Below are positions 23,103-33,422 of a DNA stretch of 64,000 nucleotides, piece after piece. Below the pieces are notes generated by a model. That model saw only the letters and a program-made list of their open reading frames with translations, was not told the DNA's origin and did no database searches. This DNA is from Chloranthus sessilifolius (Eukaryota; Streptophyta; Magnoliopsida; Chloranthales; Chloranthaceae). The stretch spans positions 70,620,646 through 70,684,645 of the forward strand of contig CM037585.1 of assembly GCA_021018995.1 (NCBI GenBank), written 5' to 3'. A program made the translations under genes and the position numbers. Numbering within the stretch: position 1 is the first letter of the stretch; each line of letters opens with the position of its first letter.

Positions 23103-23800
23103 CCTGAAAATATGAGACCCATCGGCATATGAAAAGGGTGCCAAAAAAAAAAGAAAAAGAAAAATATGCACTAATCCAAAAAATCTCCAAAAAAAATGTG
23201 TGTGTGTACTAATCCATCAAACAAAAAAAAGAGGGGAGAAAACAAAAAAAGAGGGGGAATAAGACCAAAGAAAAATTTGTACTAACCCATCAACAAAAAA
23301 AATGTGTGTGCGTGCTAATCCGTCCAAAAAAAGGGGGAGAATGCATAAAACCAAAAAAAAATTCACTAAAACAAAAAAAATGATAAATAATATATATATG
23401 CACTAATCCAAAAAAAATAATAATAAAAAATGCACCAATCCATCAAATAAAATGCACTAATCCATCAAAAATAAAAAAAAAAGAGAAGAAGAAATAAAAT
23501 GAAATGAATGAATGATAAATAAAAAATAGGCCTAAGAAATCAAGCATTTCAACAAAGAAAGAAGAGAGGAAAGAAAAGGAATATAAGCATCACATATGCT
23601 TAGAGAAAAATCAATAAGCATTTCACCACAAAGAAGAAGAGCATCAAACAACAACATTATCAAAATTCAAAGGAAAAGGGAGGGAAGGGTAATGATTACC
23701 TTCAATGGAAGAGGAAATAGGTCCAAAATCGGCGGAGGATAAACATCTTTTGATCAACACCCGCAACCCCCGGTAATAGAACTCAAAGAAAATCAAATGC
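23103..23800 (-). other. 5' side of the antisense PMD gene: A-rich with repeated motif
   Basis: From about 23165 to 23480 the motif TGCACTAATCCATCAAA occurs about eight times in varied form, separated by A-runs. On the minus strand this is a GATTAGTGCA repeat just upstream of the PMD start. No coding sequence was seen. Confidence 0.65.
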
Positions 23801-23883
23801 CAAAACCCTAAGGGGTTGTCTCAGACTTGAGAAAGGAGGGAGGAAGATGGAGTTTGAAAGAGGGGACCCCTTTTGTGCTCGGG

Positions 23884-24019
23884 CTCGGACAGTTTTAAAA
23901 ACTGCCAATTCTGGTCAGGTGTATGTAATATATGCGCCCAGCCATTTTTCACTGCATTTTGGTCAGGCGTATATGTTATATACACCCGACCAGAAATGGC
24001 AGTTTTTAAAACTGCCCGG
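23884..24019. promoter_or_regulatory. Composite ~135-bp inverted repeat with two 21-bp palindromes
   Basis: Palindromes lie at 23918-23938 and 23966-23986. They are flanked by longer arms: ACAGTTTTAAAAACTGCC then ATTCTGGTC on the left, answered by GACCAGAAAT then GGCAGTTTTTAAAACTGCC on the right. The whole stretch is one imperfect inverted repeat centred near 23952. It lies about 800 bp upstream of the antisense PMD start. Confidence 0.82.
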
Positions 24020-25977
24020 CCATTTTTTGACTTTGAGGCCTGACGAACCCCCTTGCATGTTATGGACCACGGCCCGGTCCCCCTTGGAAGCCTGCGTACC
24101 GTCAAGCGATGGTGCATGCATCCCCAAATGGCCCTTCGAGCTCTCTTCGACTGGCTCAAAGGAACCGTTCCACAATAAACGGATCTAGATCTGTAACCAC
24201 TCGCTAAGTGCTCCATAAAATCATAAGATCCAAAACAAAAAAGAAAAAAAAGAAGAAAGAGAATTGCTGAAAATGACAATAGTTCTCAAAAGAGCATCGC
24301 AATGACCATTTGTGCCACTCCGAGAACCGTGTTAAATCAATTCGGATTGACCGGGTTCACCCAAAAGTTCTCAAACCCCGTCTTGCACAAGGCCTTTTTT
24401 TTCCCTGATCCGGCAGGCAAATGAACTTCATCCATCACCGGTCACTCCTGGGAGCATACACCTAGCCCAAGATCTTCCCCAGCAAAAGTCAAGACCTGAT
24501 CCGGCAGGCAAACCAAGGACCTATCACCGAAACGCACACGTCCTTAAGGTATATCAACATGGCAAGTTGACCTGCCTAAGGATACATGCAAAAATAAAAA
24601 TAGTTTGAGCATGCTCAAAATCTCGAACTAACATGTGCACAAAAAAGAGAGAAGAAAAAAAAAAGAAAAAGAAGAAGGTTCGGAATAACAACCTGTTTGT
24701 TAAGTAGATAAAATCTTGAGTAGGTTGACCCCACCTTCCATGTTTTGGTTCTGACCATCCACCCGCTGATCCATGATTGACCAAGGGTGCACCCGACTTC
24801 AGACCATTCGAAAAGTCTATTGTCAGTTGAAACTGACCTGTCAAAAATGAAATTACCACCAACCAAACTATGTGCAAACATACAGACCGACGGGCTCATT
24901 CCCTTTTATTTCCTTTTACACGGGCTTAAAACCTGTATAGGCATGGTGTCCTTGTTGAATGTACGCACTTGCATCCGGGTATCCGCAGGATGGTCGTTTG
25001 TCCTCGTAAATTGTACCTTAGGGTCGAGGATTCCATTCGCACCTATTTGCTGCTTATCGCCCCTGAGGGGTGTCTGTCTGTGCATAGTTAGTAAGATGTG
25101 ATTTCATTAAGGATGGAGGCTAGAATTGACCATCTCTTTCGATGGATGTTTGGTTCTAGCCTGATCTTTTTTAACTTTGTCTCGAGTTAAGACATTCCGA
25201 TTCATGTGAATCAGGAGCACCTCGCCACCAGAATGAGCACATCCCCAAGGTGTACCCATCCCCGACAGCGCACACGCATTCTTAAAGCGTATCAACTGAC
25301 ATTTGATCCGCTTAAAGAGTTGTGAATAAAATTGCCAGAGGTCTTTGAGCTTCGCTTAGAGGCCTCGAAACAAAAGAAAATTCAAAACAAAACACAAAAA
25401 ATTACTCTGAAAATGGGCATACATTTCCAAGAAGTGTTGCGACATCAACATTCGCTCCACTCGGGTAAATCATCCTAAAGCAACCTCGAGGTTGATGGGT
25501 TCGCCCAAAGACTCCGAGCCTTACCTGGGTAAGGGCACCCGTGGCTAATCCAGTGGAGCTATCAATATCCCACAAGATTGGGCACAAGTTTGTAGGCCTT
25601 CGCTTTGTATGCTTCGCATCAATTCCGAAGCATAGATCGATCATCCCGTTTCATGGAGCTGTCTGGTTCAGATTAATACTCAACATCACAAATCTATAAT
25701 TTCCCTCGAGAAGTGGACGATATCCCGGCTAGCGGGCTTACACTTTTTGTGATCATCACGGTTATGCCTAGTAATGTCGCAATGCGCTTGGGGGCTATTA
25801 GCTTTGAGGTACGGATGATATCCCGAAATGAGAGGGCTTACGTACACTCACCATCACCATGAATGTTTGATAATTGAGTTGAACCAGGCGGACCCATCAA
25901 ATGTGCCTTGAACCTCTTCGGATGTCTCTTATCTTTGGCATCCAATCATTAGTGATCGAATACTAAAGAGGGGCATC
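24020..25977 (+). other. Element A 3' untranslated region with a diverged internal duplication
   Basis: No domain was found. Two segments echo each other: about 24260-24600 and 25400-25520 share GGGTTCACCCAAAAGTTCTC-like sequence, and 24530-24590 and 25265-25320 share CGCACACG...TTAAG...TATCAAC. The stretch ends in a purine tract (AAAGAGGGGC, 25964-25974) directly before the second LTR, as expected for a polypurine tract. Confidence 0.55.
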
Positions 25978-27022
25978 TGTAGACACCCAAATTCGGCCCA
26001 AGGCCCGATCAGTCTATACTCCGGGAGAAATGCACCCCTGTGTTTCTGATGGCACCCCTGAACCCTTGGAAATCTATCTAGACCTTTAGGAATTATCTAA
26101 AACTCATTAGAACCATTCCCCCAACCCTTAGAGATCGCCCCTAAACCCTAGGATCCCTTCCCAAACTTAATTTAAACCCTTCTGAGCATTTGATGGGAGG
26201 AGAGATACAAATATTTATACTAACCACTTCTGAGGATGATTCACATACCATTGGAAAGAGGGCTTCTCCAGCTTTCCAACGAGCCAAAGATCACCCGATT
26301 TGGAGTTGTGGTTCAAAAGTTATGACTGTTTGAAGTTTAACATAAAATGATAACTTTTGCTCAGGCGTATGTATTACATATGCCCAGCCAATTTGGCCCA
26401 AAATTGGTCAGGCGTATATATTATATACGCCTGGCATTTTTGGGACAAGTTTGGCCTGGCGTATATAATATATACGCCCAGCATAGATGGCCAACAACGC
26501 GGGCACCCATCTTCTCAGTTTTCCCCTTGTTTTCTTGATTTTTACTGTGCATAAGCTAGGCGTATGTAATATATATGCCCAGTTTAGCTATAGTATCTAT
26601 CATCAAATGCTCGAATTTCCTCCATCTGGTTTGACCCTTTGACCATCCCCTTGGTTAAGGTTGGTGTCTTGAGGCTGGTTTCACCCCCTTTGAGCTTATT
26701 GGTAACCCTTAAGTCACCCATGGTCTCACTCCATCATCCGCCATTAAAACCAGTTTCCCAAAACCCTAGGACCTTGAAAACCTAGAAAACCTAAGATGGG
26801 GGATTACCTAATTGCTAAACCAATTAGCTCTTCCCAAGGGGTTGAATTTTTTTTGGTGAAAGATTAGAGAGCTCTTAAGAGAGAACCCTAGTGAGAGAAA
26901 ATGCCACTTATTTTCCAGAATTCCAGCAAGCTTAGTTCATCTTTTTCAATCCATTTCCACCATTAGATCACTCCTTTTAGCTAAAGTCTAGCCTTTGGCC
27001 TCACCCTACACTTCCTATTTTA
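25978..27022 (+). repeat. Element A 3' LTR, truncated
   Basis: It starts with the same TGTAGACACCCAAATTCGG as the 5' LTR and follows it, about 6% diverged, until homology stops at 27022. The remaining third is missing. It keeps the four palindromes at 26364, 26411, 26458 and 26559, with the same 47/47/101 spacing as the 5' copy. Confidence 0.92.
26364..26579. promoter_or_regulatory. Palindrome array in element A 3' LTR
   Basis: Four 21-bp copies lie at 26364-26384, 26411-26431, 26458-26478 and 26559-26579. Compared with the 5' LTR, the second copy is closer to a perfect palindrome here. Confidence 0.85.
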
Positions 27023-27309
27023 GTTTCGCTTCAAATGAATGGATGATGGGGGGCATTCTTTTGGTATTAGATTTTTTTGGTTTGGTATTAATTGTAGTGC
27101 ATAGGTGATGTTGGGGGATTTTTGGTTTCAGTTTGGTGCATTTTCTTTTAGTTATCGGGGTGGATATTCCTTTGGACTTGGAATGTTTTGGATCGAGTTT
27201 GCCAGGGCATGGTTTAGTCTAATGATTAGTGTCAGAGATTACTAATTCAGGGTTGTGAGCATGCTGCCCTAGGCTTTTTTCTTTTTTCTCTTTTTTTTTT
27301 TTTGTGTTT

Positions 27310-27688
27310 TTGGGGGATTGCGCACTTCACTCTGAGTGCATAAATTAATTGCACGCCCGAGGGAGTGCGTGCAATCCGAGCGTCAGAAGATAATTACGTG
27401 CCATTTCCAAGTCGTTTACCCGAATTTAACGTAGGGTACTGGGCACGCAATTAAGGCGGTGGCTGGTCGCTGTATGGGCGATCATTGGCATTCGTGCGCC
27501 ACTATATGGGTGCCTGAAATGATTACGTGCCCAACAGGATGTGCTCAACCAGATGGTCGGATTAGTCTGGGCGGGCGATGATTAGATTACGCGCTCAAGG
27601 TCGGTCGAGTAATCCGAATTATGCGTAGATATTGTGACGCGGGATTTGTTTGAGCGTGGGAATTTAAGCGCGTGATTTTGGCGTGTCT
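27310..27688 (+). promoter_or_regulatory. Upstream region of the plus-strand PMD gene, ATTACGCGC-type motif array
   Basis: About nine varied copies of ATTACGYGC / AATTGCACGC occur in both orientations (for example near 27316, 27347, 27393, 27440, 27521, 27585 and 27668). One exact inverted pair is TTGCACGC and GCGTGCAA around 27349-27375. Similar motifs cluster in element B's own LTR at 44041-44460, but the two regions do not align end to end. Confidence 0.55.
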
Positions 27689-27697
27689 TATAAATAG
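27689..27697 (+). promoter_or_regulatory. TATA box of the plus-strand PMD gene
   Basis: TATAAATAG lies 179 bp upstream of the ATG at 27868 and directly downstream of the motif array. The identical TATA word is used in the LTR of element A. Confidence 0.6.
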
Positions 27698-27867
27698 TTT
27701 AAAATTTTTCATTTTCGTCGTACGATCCATGTTAGTCTTTGATTCTCTAGTTTACTTGTTTCTTAGTGCTCTAGTTTTCATGTTCTCATGATATTTCAAG
27801 ATTCGGTCATCCGTTTCAGGCACCGTTTCTTCCGTTCTCTTCAATTTTTTGAGCTCTTCGTCCTAGG

Positions 27868-30800
27868 ATGGAGTTTAAGGGTGTTGGTGGGTGCAATATT
27901 ACCCTTTCTAATTTAGTGAGGATATTAGGGGCAGAGATAGGTGAGACTTTTGAGGTTCTAATTGATGTTGCCAGGGAGGCAGATGTCAGGGAGGTAGTTG
28001 GAGAGGAGGTATTGGAGGTTGACTAGTTGGGGGTCAGCGAGGAGGCGCTCGAGATTGAGCAGGGGGGCGCTGAGGATGACGGTGAGAGGTTTGAGGGTGC
28101 GATTCCTGAGGATGAGAGAGATGAGGGTGCGGCTGAGAGTGTGACTGAGGAGCATCGAGATCATAGACACTTCTCGATGGTGGATTTCTTCACTCGAGGC
28201 CGGGTAAGCACTCATGAGCAAGAGTTCTTCCATTTTCTTAGCCACTTAGGTTATGACATAAGCTTATTAGGATCTTGCAACCCTTCTAATTTATGTCGAA
28301 CTTGCATTAATGATCGATTGTGTGCACACTCATGCATTATGATGGCATCTAGAGGTAGGTCATGTTTCTATTTAGTTGTTCTCATCATGTTTTGTGTTTG
28401 TTGTAAATTGTTATCATGTTTGGGGCACATTTGACTTGCTTTTAGTTTTAAATTTGTTTGTCTTTTGTCGTAGGTATGTGTTAGCTTTATTATTATTGTT
28501 TATGTTTCTCTTGATAGGAGCCCCCGCAGCTGGCTATCAGCTCGGCATGGGCTGAGTCTCGTACTTGGTACCGTGCCTTGTCAAAGTTTTAGCAGGCATG
28601 ATTGGTGTCTTTTGGTTTCGAACCGATCCTGGAGCTGGAGCCCTTTCATGTTGATTGTGGCCTAATTGCGGCGATCTTGGAGAGGTGGAGGGATGAGCAT
28701 CAAGCGCTTCTCTTTCCAGTTGGCATGATGTTACCGACTCCAGAGGACTGGGTCCGCATCACCGGTTTTCATTTTGAGGGAGAGCTGATCATGGGGCGGA
28801 TGGAGGGGCATTATCTAGAGGTGAGTGAGGATATCTGGGGTGTGCCATATAGGTCAAGCAGCTCGAGGCCAGGTGTAGGTCCGATCACTTGGTTTTTTGA
28901 TATGTTTGCTAGTGGCTTCGTCCCCCCGAGGGGCCATTCGGAGGTGAAGGTGACCTATGAGGCGTATTGTGCAGAAGTAGCGGGTCGGGAGCCCGTGGTT
29001 GAGCCAGGGTTAGCTGCGGATGGGTGAGCTCTGAGCGTTCGTGATGCACTTCCTTGGTGCTGTACTTTTCTCTTCTTCGACTCAGGGATGCTTCATAGGG
29101 TTATTTTTTATGGTTCTTGGAGATTTTGATCGAGTCCCCACCTATGTGTGGGGTGTAGCCATGTTGGCACATCTCTATGAGCAGCTTTACCATCGAGGAC
29201 AGGGCATCACATCGATCAGAGGTTTCCTTCCATTCATCTAGGTGAGTCTTGATTAATTAATGTCATGATGTCTTTAGTTTGGTTAATTTTAGGTCATTTA
29301 ATGGTAAACGTTTCTCCTTGTGTGTCATTGTTGTTATTGTTATTTTCCTTTCAGTTTTTAGCGTATGATCATTTCGCTTTTCTTTGTCCGAGAATTTCGT
29401 TGGAGGTGACATCCACCTTTCCACGAATGCACGTGTGGAGAGAGGCATTGAGGGGCCACCGTTGGTCTTCAAATCTTCAGACTGCACGTGGTCTCTTTGA
29501 GGATATGCACGCGGGGTAGGTATAGATTGTCAGGGTGTGTTCTTTTTTCATTTCGGTCTTTTAGGATCTGGGTCTTCATTGCAGAGCCGGCTTGTTTGTT
29601 TGGTTGTAGGTGATTTAGAGGCCTTATGCGGATGAGGAGGATGCGGATGTACCAATGATTCAGTCTGGTCGGCCCTTCTTTGACGTGGGCATATTGGTCC
29701 ATTATTTTAAGAGGGTAGAGAGGATCCACACTTCTCAAGTAGTGCGGCAACTGGGGCTTGCTCAGGGAGTCCCTTAAGAGATTCTCCACAAAGTGGCGAA
29801 GAGGATGACCAACCCTCCTGGCCAAAATTTTATAGAGTGGATGGTGCTTCAGGTAGCAGATTTTAGAGCCGGGGGGACCAGGGTTAGGGGGGCACGTGAC
29901 AAGGCAGATGCCCGTGAGTATGTGCGGTGATTTAGTGCATTGGGTGGCGGGCGCCTCTTCACACGTCCCTTCCATGGGAGTGGCTCTTTTGCGATCGGTG
30001 GGCTGGAGTTGGCATCGGCTTTGAGGGAGAGGTTGGTTGCGTTGGAGCAGGGTCATCTCACCGCGAGCATACAAGGGCCATTAGATGCTCTCCATAGGGT
30101 GATGGAGCGGATGGGGTGTGCTCCTCATCCAGATGAGGAGATGCTGCATTTTTTAGCCTCCTCAGTTGCTCTGGCCAGGGGAGAGGAGGATGAGTTGGGG
30201 GCTCAACTAGCGGAGACTCGACGGCTCCTGGTGAGTTAATTTATATATTTTTTTTGGATTTAGTTTTTTGGTCGTTCTGATATGGTTGTGGTGTCTCATT
30301 TTATTTTATTTTGGACAGTCTACGAGGGAGGATGAGGTTGCTTGTTAGACGGGTGATGATCGGGTTGTTACGCAGTTAGCAACAGGCCGGTCGAGAGGTG
30401 GAGGCTAGCTTATGATCTGAGATTAATCGATTGGTAAGTGTCCTTATAATTTAGCATTGTTAGCATCGTGAGCTTGTCAACTAAGATGTTTATCGTTGTT
30501 CATAGAGAGATAAGCTGGCCGCCGAAGGTTCTGTTTTGACATTTGATACATCTTCAGTTGCTTCCTCTAGTCAGGAGGATTCGGCGATGGCTCTGCTTTG
30601 GGTCTAGCTAGATCATTAGGTAAGTTCCATTCAATCTTGTTTACATCATTGCCTTAGTTTGTTGGATGTCATTATTTTTCTTTCTTAGTAGTTTACTAAT
30701 ATCATGTGGTATTACAATGTCAGGTTGCCGAGGGTCTTCAGACAGGTTACCGAGGGAGGAGACTGCCGCCTCTCTATGCCCAGAGAACCAGGTAAAGTTT

Positions 30801-31760
30801 TCAGTTTGGTGTGATTAAGTTTAGGTTATTTTATCTTTATTTTGGTTCTGACATATCTTGTGTTGGTTTGTTTGGTTCTTTGTGCAGGCAGTTCCAAACT
30901 TTGCTCCCGAGGCTCCCCCTCAGGAGTCTATTCCTATCCCTACTCCGATATGTTTTAGTTATTGTGTTCATGGTTTATTTGTCATTATAGTATTTTTGAT
31001 ATATTTGTTTGTTCTTGTTGCAGCCGCCAACATTTGTTATTCCTTCTGTGCCTCCTGCTGATCCAGTGACTGCTGAGATGGTCGAGCGACTTTTGGATGA
31101 GAGGCAGGCCCTAGTATAATTCTTTCCTTTTCAAAGCCCCTTTTTTTTATTTTGTTCTTATATATATTAGTTTTCTTTTGACTTGGTGCGGTTATGCAGG
31201 TTCGATAGCTAGAGGAGGCGCGTCTAGAGGTGGCGTGAGCTCGAGCCACTACCGAGGCGAGACGAGTCCTTGGGGAGATGCAGAGTAGGGAGGATTTGGT
31301 CATTGGGATGATGGTTGCACAGAGCACTTAGACGAGGTGTTAGAGGTAGTGCGTTGGATGACACAGGCAAAGATGCAGGTGTCCCTAGATTAGTTGTAGT
31401 ATCGTCTGCTGAGGAGTGAGCGAGAGATATATAGGCTAGCTCATCAGCTTGGTGGATCGGATTCTAGGGCTGCGGGCTCCTTGATCGAGCAGTCTTGTCA
31501 CATGTCACATGATCGTGCCAGGGGTGATGCTCATGAGGATCCCGTCGTTCGTGAGGTTCTTGCAAGGTATCCTCCTTGTTCTCGAACAAGGCAGTCTACT
31601 AGTAAGGTGAGTGAGGGAGGATTTGTAGCAGGGCCCCGTCGTTTAGAGGCTTCGCCGACTCCAAATGTTGGGATTGTATTCTCAAAGGATCAGTCTACAG
31701 ACCTCGAGATGATGATACTGGGGATAGCAGTGCTCGACCGTCCCAGCGGCAGTGTAGGGA
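27868..31760 (+). pseudogene. Antisense cargo gene of element B: PMD protein with intron-like gaps (fossil)
   Basis: This gene lies opposite to element B's gag-pol. The first block (from ATG 27868) is an acidic leader, EVLIDVAREADVREVV. A later block (about 28600-28850) carries LIAAILERWRDEHQALLFPV and then EDWVRITGFHFEGELIMG. A third (about 29041-29210) has HFLGAVLFSSSTQG then YVWGVAMLAHLYEQLYHRG. This is the standard PMD order, also seen in element A. GT/AG-bordered gaps include 28204-28517, 29242-29354, about 29518-29608 and about 30232-30319, with smaller ones to about 30880. The 3' part (30000-31740) encodes a helical Glu/Arg/Leu-rich region. The copy is broken; the PMD call is strong, the exon borders are my reading. 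Confidence 0.78.
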
Positions 31761-31762
31761 GT

Positions 31763-31840
31763 AGGTGTGTGTGTGTGTGTGTTTATGTATCTAGAGGGTG
31801 TGTGTGTTTTTGTATCCATAGTGTGTGTGTGTTGTATATA
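31763..31840 (+). repeat. (GT)n microsatellite
   Basis: Two GTGTGTGTGT runs are separated by TTTATGTATCTAGAGGG-like sequence. It marks the 3' side of the cargo gene. Confidence 0.9.
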
Positions 31841-33422
31841 TGGGGGGATGGTCCCGGTGATAAGTGTAAAAGAAACAAAAGATTTTGACATAATATAAAG
31901 AGATTTTTTGTTTTAGATGTACCTGTTTGGATCCTTTTCTTTTAGTTACCTCTCATGTCTACTTTTACTTCTTTTTAGTTGCTTTAGCGCCATTGACTAT
32001 CATTCAGACTTGGATGCTTCCTGAGCTAGCCTAGTGACGGTTGATGGCTACTTCATATCTGCACATGTGAGAGTAATGCTGTCCGTAGTTTTGTCTGACC
32101 CCTTGCTAGTTGTCAAGGGGGTAAGGGTCTTAGACCGGAGTTGGTAGCAAAAGATGAATATGCGCTCTCTTTTTTTCTTCTTTTTTCTCCTTTTTTTTTA
32201 AAAAATAAAATTAAAATTAAAATAATGCAACAGGAAAAGCAAATAGCTAAGACAAAAATAATGACAAAACAATAAAAATAAAAATGCCCCAGTGTAGGAG
32301 CGTGATAGGATTGGCAGTATGGTATCTTTGATAGCACTTTCCGTATGGTAACTTCATCATTTCTTATCTTCTTTGTGGACAAGCTGGCGCTTCTGAAATG
32401 ACTCTTCTTCTAATCCAAAGAAAAAAATGCTCTAGCGCCAAGATGCAATGAATCTTTTCTGGGTTTTGAGATGAACGCTTTGGGTCTATAAGCAGTCATG
32501 GGTATTTGGTAAGTTAGTTTTGAAGAAAAAGGTTGATCGGTACTGTCACCAAACTGGAGAGGTCTCTTTGTTTAGGTCAGTTGTATATAGGGGTTTATTC
32601 GAGGGTGGTGGTCATTCTATTCGGTGGTTATTAGGGAAAAGTATGGGAGGTATAGTAGGTGATTGCATCAGTGATCATTCATCGGTTTTCAGTTTCATTT
32701 CTAAGAGTACCCTGCAAGGCTTCTGATTTATCATCCAAAATAAAAATAGCAGAGGGCGGTAAGGTTCAATGATATGGGGGGATAGTTTGTATCTAATGCT
32801 TTCCAAGAAGGGTAGGTAACAATCTTTTTCTCAGAGGGGATACGGGATGCCATGATCAAGCTCTTCGTCATGCTTTGACACCATCAAAATCTCATATTCT
32901 ATGGTTAGTAGGAGTTTATTCTCCTCCCACCACCTTACGACGACATCTAGTAGTATGGGGACATCGGGAGTGCCCTCACAGCTTGCTTATACACTTCTAG
33001 TGAAATTACCAGAGATGTCCTCACCACCTGCTTATGTTTCCCTGAGCACATTGACTTGTTCACTCGTCGTAATGCTCCCACTCGATTTTTGATCTGTAAA
33101 CGCATATTTCTTAGAGCATCCTGCTAGCGTAAGAATGATGAGTTTTGATTGAACCTAACATCTTTATTTTTTTTACTCTAACATCTCCTCCAATGGCGGG
33201 GGAAGGGAAGCGAGGATCAGGTCTTACTTATGTTCTTGAAGGGGGTTAGATAGGTCAGTAGTCCTTTAATCAAATTACCCGAGTGAGAAAAAAAAGGGTG
33301 GGTGATAAATCGGGTCTTAAGGGTATTCCAAGAATTGAAGGCGTACGACGAATGAATGGGTTGTGATGACTATGGGGGTGATAAGTATAAGTTTTTAACC
33401 ACGGGATGTTACGATCACAAGG
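31841..33422 (-). other. Element B spacer between cargo gene and integrase
   Basis: No domain was found on either strand. It contains an A/T-rich patch (about 32160-32290) and unremarkable sequence. It may hold the 3' untranslated regions of both convergent genes. Confidence 0.5.

Larger units (their letters stand above)
4828..27022 (+). mobile_element. Element A: Ty3/gypsy Tat-lineage LTR retrotransposon (fossil)
   Basis: The parts in order are 5' LTR (4828-6419), primer-binding site (6422-6439), leader, gag, protease, RT, RNase H, a second archaeal-type RNase H, integrase, a long 3' region with two genes on the opposite strand, a purine tract (about 25964-25976) and a partial second LTR (25978-27022). 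The second RNase H and the antisense cargo are marks of the Tat clade (Ogre/Retand group). A hand comparison of the two LTRs gives about 60 substitutions over roughly 1,040 aligned bases, near 6%. At an assumed 1.3e-8 substitutions per site per year (a grass rate, possibly wrong here) that is a little over 2 million years. The coding part is broken in many places, of the order of ten. The right end is lost at the junction with element B. Confidence 0.92.

Noticed and set aside
31481-31888. Cys/Val-rich C-terminus of an open frame
   Set aside because: That part is a translation of the GT microsatellite.
32500-33422. Possible host exon between cargo gene and integrase of element B
   Set aside because: The open frames are short, lack domain motifs and lie wholly inside the element.
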